Program-made: the position numbers and the translations under genes | Part shown: one piece after another, positions 8,171 through 17,201 of the stretch | How positions within the stretch are numbered: the stretch's first letter is position 1 | Layout of the letters: every line of letters begins with the position of its first letter | The notes under the pieces: generated by a model | The model's database searches: none | Seen by the model: the letters and a program-made list of their open reading frames with translations, nothing else | Told to the model about the DNA's origin: nothing | Assembly (NCBI GenBank): GCA_041658245.1 | Contig: JBBAAM010000002.1 | Coordinates: 62,001 to 126,000, forward strand | Direction of reading: 5' to 3' | DNA length: 64,000 nucleotides | DNA from: Fen-1258 sp041658245 | GTDB taxonomy: Bacteria > Bacteroidota > Ignavibacteria > Ignavibacteriales > Melioribacteraceae

Positions 8171-9223
8171 TTAGAATCCGAATGAAATGCCAGCGCTTGC
8201 AGTACTAATCTTAGCAAATTTATAATCTGCATTAATATTTATTGCAGCAAGATGTAAATTGAATCCTACAACGGCACTGCTAGAGTTTTGACCTTCCAAT
8301 TCAAAACGCGCTGTTGCCTTTTCTTGAACCCCTCCAGTTCCGGTTAAAATATTATTATAATTTACTGTGGTTTTTGAAGTTTCAATTGTTAATCCTACAT
8401 AAGGAGTAATAGAAACGATAAAGCCAAAAGTTTTACTTGCAAATACCCCAAATTGTGAAGCATTACTTTCAAAAACAGAACCAACTTTTAATTTCTGTGT
8501 GAAAAATCCGGCAGCAAGATCAAGTGGTATTGGATTAGGAAACCAAACGCCAAAATTGTGTATCAAACCGACTCCGAAATAACTAAACTTTCCCAACTCA
8601 CCAATATTTATATCTGGAAAATATCTTACAGCAAAGTTAGTACCGTAAACTGTTCCAATAGTAACTTGTGCTGTAGCGGTCGGAAAAATTTTAGCCAGTG
8701 CTTCTGGTATATATCCTTTAACTTGCGGCATCGATATATCAACTGCACTAATACCTGCCGAAGGTTTTCCAGGAAACTTAACAACCAAATTTTGATACTT
8801 ACTTCCTATAATTGTTGGTCCGGAAAATGTGACTGTAAATGGCTGTCCATAAATTTGATTATATGCGGCTTGATAACCCGGACTGCTTTGTGTTATACCG
8901 GAATTTGCAAGAATGCTGTTTGTTTGACTTTGATCAAAATAAAATTGATCTGTTACTGTAAAATTTTTTACATCATCAGAGAAGAAAGAACCCATTGCAA
9001 CAACTTTTATATCAAGATGGAACCCCAAAATTGTTGCAGAAGGAAATTGGGATACCCAACCGGAATTAAGATTTGAGCCAAATGCAGAAATTACCGGTTT
9101 AACATATTCTGTACCAACAATAGATGAGAGTTTAGAAAGTGTTTCTTCTAAACTTTGTGCTTTTAGATTAACTGAAAAAAATAGACCGCACACAAAAAAC
9201 AAAGAAAGAATTCTTTTAATCAT
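8171..9223 (-). CDS. DUF6588-like exported barrel protein
   Basis: This 350-residue protein starts at the ATG at 9223, which is preceded by a strong AAGGGAGGTTGT ribosome-binding site; the longer frame up to 9283 is rejected. A signal peptide (MIKRILSLFFVCGLFFSVN, ending LKAQS) is followed by YVKPVISAFGSNLNSGW, typical of the DUF6588 family of Bacteroidota. Alternating beta-type segments end in YKFAKISTASAGISFGF, consistent with an outer-membrane barrel. The function is unknown. It is transcribed alone, with a terminator downstream. The family assignment is from memory of the N-terminal motif and is moderately certain. Confidence 0.75.
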   Translation of the reverse strand: MIKRILSLFFVCGLFFSVNLKAQSLEETLSKLSSIVGTEYVKPVISAFGSNLNSGWVSQFPSATILGFHLDIKVVAMGSFFSDDVKNFTVTDQFYFDQSQTNSILANSGITQSSPGYQAAYNQIYGQPFTVTFSGPTIIGSKYQNLVVKFPGKPSAGISAVDISMPQVKGYIPEALAKIFPTATAQVTIGTVYGTNFAVRYFPDINIGELGKFSYFGVGLIHNFGVWFPNPIPLDLAAGFFTQKLKVGSVFESNASQFGVFASKTFGFIVSITPYVGLTIETSKTTVNYNNILTGTGGVQEKATARFELEGQNSSSAVVGFNLHLAAININADYKFAKISTASAGISFGF

Positions 9224-9330
9224 ACAACCTCCCTTTATTATTGATTTCTTTGCTATGAATTTAATGAACAATAATTTCATCACAAAGGAAATATTGTTGG
9301 AGAAACAGTATTGTGCTAAAAAACAATTTG

Positions 9331-11043
9331 TTAGTTTTTGGATAATCCCATCAGCTCACGTGCACCATTCAGAGTTGCTTCGGTAACTTTCTCTCCGCTC
9401 ATTAGTTTAGCAACTTCTTTAATGCGCTCTTCACCCTTTAGAATTCTTATCGAACTTACAACACGATCTCCTGCTTTTTTCTTTTCTACAGCATAATGGA
9501 AATCCGAAAGTCCGGCAATTTGAGGCAAATGAGTAATGGCAATAATTTGGTGAAATGATGCAAGCGATTTCAAAACTTGTCCAACCTTCTGAGCAATACG
9601 TCCGCTTACACCAGTATCAATTTCGTCGAAAATAAGAATAGGAAGTTTATCTGATTTTGCAAGTATAGATTTTAATCCGAGCATAATACGCGAGACTTCT
9701 CCGCCCGAAGCAACTTTTACAAGCGGTTTGGGATCTTCGCCGGTATTTGTTGAAATGAAAAATTCTATGTTATCAAAACCATGCTCGTTGAACTTGTAAT
9801 TCTTTCCGTCAACTATAATAAAATTCTCCGTTGCATTTAAGACGATTTCGTTTTCTAATTTTACTTTGAAAACAGAATCGGCAATTCCCAGATACTTCAA
9901 TGTGTCTTCAATTTCTTTTTTTATTTTATTAGAAACAATTTTTCTTTCCTGCGAAAGTTTTTTTGCCAACAAGCCGCATGCTTTTCTTGAATCATCTATT
10001 CTCTTTTCCAGTTGTGTGATCTTCAAAGAAAAGTTTTCGGCAAGTTCAAAATCAGCACCAATCTTTTCCCGATGTTCAAGAACAGATTTAAGCGAACCGC
10101 CATATTTTTTCTTCAGTAGATTAAGCGCGCCGAGACGTTCTCTTATCTCTTCCAAGCGATTAGGGTCAATGTCAATTCTGTCTTTGTAACTCCGCATGAA
10201 AGAAGAGATATCAACAAGAGAAGCTAAGATTGAATCAACTTCATTCAAATTTTCATTAAATGATTTATCAATTTTCGAGAGTTCTAAAATTTTATTTTTA
10301 ACATCTGCAATTTGTTCTTGAATGGACTGCTCATTTTCATAAACTGCATTATAAATATCATTTGTCAGCGAAAGAAGTTTTTCGGAGTTCTCTAAGATTT
10401 TTAATTCATCGGAAAGTTTTTCTTCTTCTCCCTCTTGAGGAGAAACCGCATCAATTTCTTTAATCTGAAATTCAAATAATTCTTTTTTCTCATTCAGCAA
10501 ATTTTCTTTTTGAATTAGTTCCCGCAGCTCTTTCGACAAAGCTAAAAGCTGCCGTGATGCAGATCTAAATTCATTCAACTGAGTTTCGAGATTGGCAAAT
10601 TCATCCAGCATTTCGATGTGTGTTTCCGCTCGTAATAAAGATTGATGTTCATGTTGTCCGTGAAGATCTACCAGGAGGTCGCCCGTTTCTTTTATAAGAT
10701 TAAGAGTAACAGGAGTATCATTCAAAAAACATCTGTTAGTTCCTTTTAAGGAAATTTCGCGCCGAATTATTAATTCTGAATTGAATTCGATCTCGTTCTG
10801 TTTAAGTAACTGTTGAACTTTTTTATTTCCCGTTACATCAAAAAGACCTTCTACAACAGATTTGTCGGAACCTTTTCTTACAACTTCTGTTGATGCCCGC
10901 TCACCGAGTAACAATCCCATTGCATCAATTAAGATAGATTTTCCGGCACCCGTTTCACCGGTAATGATATTTAGACCTTTACCGAATTCAACTTCGATGT
11001 TTTCTATGAGTGCATAATCTTTTATAAGGAGTGTTTTGAGCAT
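9331..11043 (-). CDS. recN: DNA repair protein RecN
   Basis: RecN is an SMC-like ATPase acting early in double-strand-break repair. The 570-residue product has Walker A GETGAGKS at residues 29-36 and LMGLLLGERAS after it. A long central coiled coil (about residues 150-370) follows, then the ABC signature VASGGEVSRIMLGLKSI and Walker B LPILIFDEIDTGVSG. It ends with ITHLPQIAGLSDFHYAVEK. Length and domain order are normal for the family. It starts at ATG 11043 and ends 107 bp before the start of the DUF6588-like gene. Confidence 0.96.
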   Translation of the reverse strand: MLKTLLIKDYALIENIEVEFGKGLNIITGETGAGKSILIDAMGLLLGERASTEVVRKGSDKSVVEGLFDVTGNKKVQQLLKQNEIEFNSELIIRREISLKGTNRCFLNDTPVTLNLIKETGDLLVDLHGQHEHQSLLRAETHIEMLDEFANLETQLNEFRSASRQLLALSKELRELIQKENLLNEKKELFEFQIKEIDAVSPQEGEEEKLSDELKILENSEKLLSLTNDIYNAVYENEQSIQEQIADVKNKILELSKIDKSFNENLNEVDSILASLVDISSFMRSYKDRIDIDPNRLEEIRERLGALNLLKKKYGGSLKSVLEHREKIGADFELAENFSLKITQLEKRIDDSRKACGLLAKKLSQERKIVSNKIKKEIEDTLKYLGIADSVFKVKLENEIVLNATENFIIVDGKNYKFNEHGFDNIEFFISTNTGEDPKPLVKVASGGEVSRIMLGLKSILAKSDKLPILIFDEIDTGVSGRIAQKVGQVLKSLASFHQIIAITHLPQIAGLSDFHYAVEKKKAGDRVVSSIRILKGEERIKEVAKLMSGEKVTEATLNGARELMGLSKN

Positions 11044-11150
11044 ATTGTCTGTAATAATTTTGTTACGAATATTATGAATGCTGAATTAAGTAGCAAGTTC
11101 TATAAAATTAATGAACAACAATACATTTGCTTAAAATCAACTAGATTTTT

Positions 11151-12740
11151 TCACCAGTGTTTGATGGTTTCCGAATTCTTAATTTTATTAATTGCTCTTT
11201 CACTTAATGCAAGAATAGTAAGAGACGGATTAACGCCTGGATTTGCTGAAATCATTGAACCATCGCAAACGTATAAATTTTGATAACCAAACACGCGATT
11301 GTCTTTGTCTATTACACCTTCATTTCTATCTTTCCCCATTGTTGCACCGCCGAGAATATGTGCGGTCGTTGGAATTCCTAATATAATTTCTGATAACAAT
11401 GCCCCCGGCGTTCCATTTACAATATTAGCATATTTTATTGCAAGTTTATTTGCTTCGGGTAAAAATGCGGTTGGCAATGTTCCATCTCCTAATTTTGTTT
11501 TCATCCTAAACCAACCTTTTGTTAATCTAAGTGTACCGCTTATAGTACGCATATATAAAAGTATTTGAGTTTTTTTTGCCCAGTCCCATACAAAATAAAA
11601 TTTGAAATAACGAATGGGGTGCTTAATAATTTCCCAAATTGCTTTTACTAAACGAATAAAAACATTACTACCTACTACAAGCGGTGAAATCTGCAATCTC
11701 CAGAAACCGGATCCGGAAGGATAACGAACCGGTTCGAGATGACTATGTTCGTCTGTATGAAGAATTGATCCGATAGCAATTCCATCTGAAAAAACAGTTT
11801 CTTTTTGAGGTGCTACAACTCCCATTAAACTTTCTGAATTTGTGCGAACATTAAAACCGATCTTTTCAGACAAATTTGGTAAAGTAGTTTCTTTCAATTT
11901 TAGCAATAATGGAATCGTTCCTAAGACACCGCCGGCAAAAACAATTCCTTTGCATGTAAACTTGCCTTTAGATTTTAAAAAACTTGTTGCTCTTTTCCAT
12001 CCAACTTCATAACCATCGGCACCATTTTTATTTCCTAAAGGTATTATGTTGTAAACTTCAGACTCTGCTTGAATGACAGCCCCATTCTTTTGAGCCAGGT
12101 AAAGATAATTTTTATCAAGTGTGTTTTTTGCATTATGTCTGCAGCCGATCATGCAAGCGCCGCAAAATGTGCAGCCAGCACGTTCAGGACCTTCACCGTT
12201 AAAGTATGGATCGCTTACATTTTTTCCTGGCTCGCCGAAAAAAACTGCAACATCCGTGGGTTCAAACTGATCTTCTTTTCCAATTTCTTTTGCCAAATCC
12301 TTTAATGCTTTATCTCCGTTTTCCAATCTTGGATTTGAAGTAACACCCATCATTTTTTTACTGAGTTCATAAAATTCTTTTAATTCATTTTCCCAATCTG
12401 CAAGATGTGACCAAGAATCTGACTTGAAAAATTCTTTTTTTGGAATTGGTAATGTGTTTGCATAAACAAGAGAACCGCCGCCAACTCCTACTCCGGATAA
12501 AATTCCGACGTGACGAAAGAATGTTATTTTAAATATTCCATGAAATTTTATGAGAGGAATCCAGAGCCAGCGTTTCAAATTCCAATTTGTTTTTGCATAA
12601 TCATTTGAAGAATACCATTTGCCTTTTTCAATAACTAAAACTTTATAACCTTTTTCCGAAAGACGAAGAGCTGCAACCGATCCACCGAATCCGCTGCCGA
12701 TTACAATGTAATCGAAATTGTATTTTTTTTCAGTCGACAT
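11151..12740 (-). CDS. GMC family oxidoreductase (cholesterol-oxidase-like)
   Basis: This FAD-dependent oxidoreductase has 529 residues. The dinucleotide fold begins IVIGSGFGGSVAALRLSEKG, followed by VGVGGGSLVYANTLP, and the C-terminal GMC part contains HILGGATMGKDRNEGVI and NPGVNPSLTILALSERA. A cysteine cluster, CTFCGACMIGCRHNAKNTL (around residue 190), is typical of the bacterial cholesterol-oxidase-like branch and might hold a metal or cluster. No signal peptide is seen. The substrate cannot be told from sequence; sterol-like or other alcohols are possible. It is transcribed singly, and the upstream 230 bp contain nothing recognisable except the tRNA terminator. Confidence 0.88.
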   Translation of the reverse strand: MSTEKKYNFDYIVIGSGFGGSVAALRLSEKGYKVLVIEKGKWYSSNDYAKTNWNLKRWLWIPLIKFHGIFKITFFRHVGILSGVGVGGGSLVYANTLPIPKKEFFKSDSWSHLADWENELKEFYELSKKMMGVTSNPRLENGDKALKDLAKEIGKEDQFEPTDVAVFFGEPGKNVSDPYFNGEGPERAGCTFCGACMIGCRHNAKNTLDKNYLYLAQKNGAVIQAESEVYNIIPLGNKNGADGYEVGWKRATSFLKSKGKFTCKGIVFAGGVLGTIPLLLKLKETTLPNLSEKIGFNVRTNSESLMGVVAPQKETVFSDGIAIGSILHTDEHSHLEPVRYPSGSGFWRLQISPLVVGSNVFIRLVKAIWEIIKHPIRYFKFYFVWDWAKKTQILLYMRTISGTLRLTKGWFRMKTKLGDGTLPTAFLPEANKLAIKYANIVNGTPGALLSEIILGIPTTAHILGGATMGKDRNEGVIDKDNRVFGYQNLYVCDGSMISANPGVNPSLTILALSERAINKIKNSETIKHW

Positions 12741-12934
12741 ATCACGAATAAAAAAATTTAGTTGAACTAATAATTTTTGTGGCTATTGCTAATTAATCTT
12801 GGTTTAATATAAAGAAAGCTGGAGAAAAACTTTAGATTTTTTAATTGATATGATAGAATTCAGATTTGCTTTGACCATTCGTCGTATTATTTCAGAAATT
12901 ACAATACGATATTCAGATCAATCACTTTAAAAAA

Positions 12935-12966
12935 CAAAAACCCCAGAAAATCTGAGGTTTTTTGTT
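12935..12966 (-). terminator. Intrinsic terminator of the tRNA-Met gene
   Basis: Arms AAACCTCAGA and TCTGGGGTTT (one G-T pair) enclose a short loop, with T-runs on both sides. It begins five bases after the mature 3' end of the tRNA on the minus strand. Confidence 0.85.
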
Positions 12967-12970
12967 TTAG

Positions 12971-13043
<73 letters not shown>

Positions 13044-13088
13044 ATGTAATATTTATTTGTATAAAAACGTTTTTCTTTTCTCGGGGCA

Positions 13089-13120
13089 CAAATATATCGA
13101 AGGAATGCCCGAATGTCAAA
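13089..13120 (-). promoter_or_regulatory. Bacteroidota-type promoter of the initiator tRNA
   Basis: On the minus strand TTTGAC (13115-13120) and TATATTTG (13089-13096) are separated so that TTG and TAnnTTTG lie exactly 20 bp apart. The same spacing is seen at rimP. The following bases TGCCCCGAG are G+C-rich, like the discriminator of stable-RNA promoters. This places the start near 13082. Confidence 0.8.
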
Positions 13121-13137
13121 TAATGTATGATTCATCG

Positions 13138-13380
13138 TTACTCTGCTAAATATTTAATAATCATTCTCTCTTCATCATCTGTTAGATGCGATTTTTTTTT
13201 CATTACATCCATGATTTCTTTCCACCTTTTCGGTTCATATTCTGTCTTATTGTATAAACGGTGACAGCCGCTACATTTTTCGTAATATAATTCTTGACCG
13301 TGGTTATTTGTATCAATCATTTTTTCTTTTGCCGAACAGCCGAATAAACAGATGATTAGAAAAGGTATGATCAATCTCAT
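13138..13380 (-). CDS. Small cytochrome c lipoprotein
   Basis: An 80-residue exported protein with a lipoprotein signal (lipobox ending LFGC at residue 15) and one heme-binding motif, CSGCH, at about residues 36-40. After it come YNKTEYEPKRWKEIMDVM, with methionines that could supply the sixth ligand, and a final helix DDEERMIIKYLA. It is much shorter than typical class I cytochromes but complete. It overlaps the upstream outer-membrane protein gene by four bases (ATGA), so the two are probably translationally coupled and co-functional. Likely a periplasm-facing electron carrier anchored in a membrane. Confidence 0.8.
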   Translation of the reverse strand: MRLIIPFLIICLFGCSAKEKMIDTNNHGQELYYEKCSGCHRLYNKTEYEPKRWKEIMDVMKKKSHLTDDEERMIIKYLAE

Positions 13381-14108
13381 AACTCTACCCCTAAAATTGT
13401 TCTTAGTTCATATTTCTCATGCGATGAAAACTCAAAATTATCTTTTGTTGATGGATTACCGCCTAATTGTGTTAATAAATTAATTACAAAATAGAATCTA
13501 TCGGAGTGGAAACTAAAAGTTGGTCCGATAAAACTTGCCTGATTTTCTTCCTTCTTAAATGTTTCTAAATAATTCCTATGATTTCTAAATTCTAAACCCA
13601 AAGAAATATTTCTTGTTACTTCATAAGCAATTCCCATAGTCAATTCAAAACTAGATTCATTTTCATTTTTGGCAATATTTCTTTCAAACTCAGTGTTTAT
13701 ATTTATTACCGAAACGAAATTGTCAAATCGTTTTGATATTAAAATTTTCGGTTCATATTCAATTTTATCACCGCCATAGCTAAACTCAAAATAGAGCGCA
13801 GGATCAACTATATACTCGTTAGGATTAGATAGCCGATACCTAAATTCGATTGATGATGTATAAAGACTTAACGGTTTAGACTGAATTTGATTATCATAGC
13901 TTCTGACCTCATTAAAGTTAAAATAGAAAGAAGTAGTTAATCTGTCGGTTAACCCATATTCAATTTCAACTCTTGGCTGCCATCTAAAATAAGAGCCGAT
14001 ACCTTTATCAATTCGTCCGGTTTGCCAAAACTCTATTTCCAGAGCATTCGCCGGTAAAGTATATGAAGTATAAAACCGGTCAAAATACTTTAATTTGCGT
14101 TTTCCCAT
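13377..14108 (-). CDS. Outer-membrane beta-barrel protein without visible signal peptide
   Basis: A 243-residue protein rich in alternating aromatic and polar strands (for example FRWQPRVEIEYGLTDRLTTS and ISLGLEFRNHRNYLETF), ending in ILGVEL as barrels do. Its sequence begins MGKRKLKYFDRFYTSYTLPA, which looks like the mature start of such proteins. No hydrophobic leader precedes it, and the 140 bp upstream hold no continuation in any frame. The gene may therefore be 5'-truncated, possibly when the neighbouring G+C-richer TonB receptor gene arrived. It overlaps the cytochrome gene by four bases. Function unknown. Confidence 0.6.
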   Translation of the reverse strand: MGKRKLKYFDRFYTSYTLPANALEIEFWQTGRIDKGIGSYFRWQPRVEIEYGLTDRLTTSFYFNFNEVRSYDNQIQSKPLSLYTSSIEFRYRLSNPNEYIVDPALYFEFSYGGDKIEYEPKILISKRFDNFVSVININTEFERNIAKNENESSFELTMGIAYEVTRNISLGLEFRNHRNYLETFKKEENQASFIGPTFSFHSDRFYFVINLLTQLGGNPSTKDNFEFSSHEKYELRTILGVEL

Positions 14109-14251
14109 TTCGCTATTTATATTTAGTCTAAATAAAAATTACAATAAGTTAAAGAGGTCTTTTGAATGTATGAGGTAAAATATTTACTACATTTTTCTGG
14201 TACTGATTTAACAATCACATCATCAATCATTCATAAATTTTGGAGTATCAA

Positions 14252-16485
14252 ATGATATATATATTACACACACTAAGAGCAATATTTTTTCTAATATTAG
14301 CAGGATTTTCCCTTGTAACAGCACAGCAGGCGAATACAAAAGTTATCACTGCTGATGAATTAAGCCAACAAGACACGCTGATATCTACCTATGAAATGCC
14401 TCAAATAGAAGTCATCGGTCGAAAACCGGGATTACTGAACAGGGTTCCTGGTTCCGCAAAAATTATAAGTCGGCAAGAGCTGGCAAAAATTGATGCTTTG
14501 AGCGGCAACGAAGTGTTCCGCTGTATCACGGGTCTTTATCCTGTTGACGAAGAGGGAGCCGGTCTTCGACTCAATCTTGGTGTGCGCGGCTTGGAGCCGG
14601 ATCGAAGCCGAACAGTTTTAATGCTTGAAGACGGCGTTCCAGTTTCTTTAGCTCCGTACGGCGAACCGGAAATGTATTACACTCCTCCTATTGATAGGAT
14701 GGCAGGTCTGGAAGTGCTCAAAGGGAGCGGTTCTATTTTGTTTGGTCCTCAGACTATTGGCGGCGTCATTAACTTCATAACTGCCGATCCGCCTGCAGCT
14801 CCGACCGGTAGCATAAAGCTGCGCGGTGGTGAAAACGGATTCTTCACTAATCTTGCGAAATACGGAACAACATTCGGCAGCGTTGGCGCTCAGATTAATT
14901 ATCTGAGACGGCAGGCGGATAATATTGGCACAGCGACGTACCGCATCAACGATCTTTCCGCAAAATTCAAACTAACACTCGGTTTAAAATCAATTATAGG
15001 GTTTAAGGTTGGAGCGTATGACGAAATCTCGAACTCTACATACGTCGGACTTACACAGACTATGTACGAGCGGGGTGAATACTACACGCGCATCGCTCCC
15101 GATGATCAACTCATTGTGCGACGATACTCAGCCAGTGCAACGCACGATCTTTTCATCACTTCTACTACCTTTCTCCGAACAACAGTATTTGGGTACACAC
15201 TTCGCGCAACTGGCGCCGTCAGGATTTTGGACGCACAAGCAGCGTTTCCAACAAAACAGGCGTAGTCTTTGGAGACCCGGGTGTTCCTGGTGGAGCGATC
15301 TATATGAGAAACAGCACAGGCAATCGAAACCGTCAGTTTGAAGTTGCAGGCATCGAGCCGCGATTGACAACTACATACAAGCTTGGAGAGTATAAGAACG
15401 AACTTGATTTGGGAGTTCGCTTTCTCTATGAGCGGGCGTTCGAACAATATGTTATCGGTACAAAGTTTAACTCTACTTCCGGCAATCTTCGTGACGATGA
15501 GATAAGAACTGGATATGCAAGGAGCGCCTTTGTTCAAAACCGGTTATTTGTAACAGACAAATTTATTATCAGTCCGGGCTTACGTTTTGAATCGTTTTCC
15601 TACGAGCGAAATATTATGAGGGGACAGTTTAAAATAAACAATACCACAGCGGTGCGCGACACAAGTGTTATTGCAGAAAACACAATCACAGAATTTATTC
15701 CGGGTTTAGGTATAAATTATCAGCTTGCCGAAGGGAGTTCGGTCTTTGCCGGAGTTCATCGCGGGTTTGCGCCGCCGCGTGTTAAGGATGCTATCACCAG
15801 CGACGGCGTAGCGCTTCAACTCGATGCCGAGTTAAGTTGGAATTACGAAGTCGGCGCGCGCTTCACTGCAATCAACGGACTATCGCTAGAGGTAACCGGG
15901 TTCTTGCTCGATTTCTCTAATCAAATTATCCCTGTTTCTCAATCTTCTGGCAGAGCAGGAACCGGTCTAATTAACGGCGGACGCAGTAAGCATATTGGCA
16001 TCGAGGCGGGTGTTACTATTGACGCAGGCAGACTATTTGAATCGCGATATTCTTTTAGTTTTACCACAAACGCAACTTACGTCAAGGCAACGTATAATGC
16101 AGATCGGTTTATCACTGAAGGGAATACCACGTTCAATATTAGCGACAATTCACTTCCCTACGCGCCCAAGTTTACACTTTCTAACGCCTTAAGCATAGCA
16201 ACGCCGTTCGGTTTGAGCGCACAACTATCAGCATTGTATGTTGATAAACAATTTACTGATGAGTTCAACACGGCAACACCTTCAGCCGATGGGTTGACAG
16301 GCATGATACCGGCTTATCTTGTTCTCGATCTTTCGACAAGTTATTTTATTTCATCGCTCAACACATCAATTTCTCTCTCGGTAAAGAATTTGTTGGACGA
16401 GCGTTACATTGTAACCCGCCGGCCCTCCGGTATCCGGGCTGGAGTGCCACGCATAATCACCGCGGGGATTGATTTCAAATTCTAA
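14252..16485 (+). pseudogene. FecA-like TonB-dependent receptor, single frameshift
   Basis: An outer-membrane siderophore or ferric-citrate type receptor. The start at 14252 follows GGAG and gives a signal peptide ending LVTAQQ. The plug domain (IEVIGRKPGLLNRVPGS, then GVRGLEP and VSLAPYGEPEMYY, then GSGSILFGPQTIGGVINFIT) closely resembles FecA. The first frame ends at 15265. The downstream frame reads NWRRQDFGRTSSVSNKTG before 15304 and continues through the barrel to NLLDERYIV and the terminal phenylalanine at 16485. Joining the two needs one extra base near 15194-15200. The gene is clearly richer in G+C than its neighbours, suggesting transfer. It is either a real pseudogene or a one-base sequencing error. 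Confidence 0.85.
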
Positions 16486-16600
16486 ATCTCTAATTCCCTG
16501 TTGTATGTGTTCAAAAAAATGCAAGATTTTTTCAGAGTAAATTTAACGACATTATTATTAAATTTTGAACGGTATTTCTACGACTATTAAGGAGAAAGTT

Positions 16601-17131
16601 ATGCGCAGAATTAAATTCTCAACATTTTTTCTTTTTATAATTCTTCCCGTAATAACCAATGCACAATTTGAAGTTGGAAAACATCATCTCGGCCCTTCAT
16701 TAGGATTATCTTTTCTTGGTACAGTTCCCCAAATTGGATTTAATTACGAGTATGGAATTAATTTAAAAGATTTTGGCAATGTAGGTTTTGGCGGAATTCT
16801 TCGTTATTGGTCTTTTAATGATTCATTTGTTGGAGGAGAATGGGGTTATCAAGACTTTTTGATCGGTGCACAAGGTAATTATCATTTTAAGTTAACAAAT
16901 GAAAAGATTGACCTTTGGGCGGGTCTTGTTCTTGCCTTTGATGCCGGATATGTAAAATATAAAGGGAATAATTCCGGAATGTATCTATCACCGTCCCATG
17001 GCGGTTTGTGGCTCGGTTTTCATGGGGGAGGCAGATATTGGGTATCATCTACTTTTGCCATTTCAGGAAGACTTGGATTCGGAACATTAAAATATGGTTC
17101 TTTAGAAATTGGATGTGATTGGAAGTTATAA
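16601..17131 (+). CDS. Small outer-membrane beta-barrel protein
   Basis: A 176-residue protein starting at 16601 after AAGGAG; the frame upstream is not used. The signal peptide is MRRIKFSTFFLFIILPVITN, cut after NAQ. The rest alternates glycine and aromatic residues in strand-like blocks (GPSLGLSFLGTVPQIGFNYE, WAGLVLAFDAGYVKY, AISGRLGFGTLKYG) and looks like an eight-stranded barrel. No enzymatic motif is visible. It is followed by a strong terminator and is probably its own transcription unit. Confidence 0.75.
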   Translation: MRRIKFSTFFLFIILPVITNAQFEVGKHHLGPSLGLSFLGTVPQIGFNYEYGINLKDFGNVGFGGILRYWSFNDSFVGGEWGYQDFLIGAQGNYHFKLTNEKIDLWAGLVLAFDAGYVKYKGNNSGMYLSPSHGGLWLGFHGGGRYWVSSTFAISGRLGFGTLKYGSLEIGCDWKL

Positions 17132-17158
17132 GATTTCTGGTATAGTACAATTGTTTTC

Positions 17159-17190
17159 AAATCCTCAGCATTTTCGTTGAGGATTTTTTT
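17159..17190 (+). terminator. Intrinsic terminator after the small barrel gene
   Basis: Arms AATCCTCA and TGAGGATT enclose a short loop, followed by a run of seven T. It lies 28 bp beyond the stop at 17131 and 12 bp before the end of the convergent gene at 17202. Confidence 0.9.
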
Positions 17191-17201
17191 ACTCTCGATG
17201 A

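Noticed and set aside
14186..14205. A further copy of the CTAC-N8-GTAG motif upstream of the TonB receptor
   Set aside because: The sequence ACTACATTTTTCTGGTACT has the wrong second half-site and spacing.
15106..15537. Minus-strand reading frames opposite the TonB receptor
   Set aside because: The plus-strand frames carry clear receptor motifs; the antisense frames are shadows in a G+C-richer gene.
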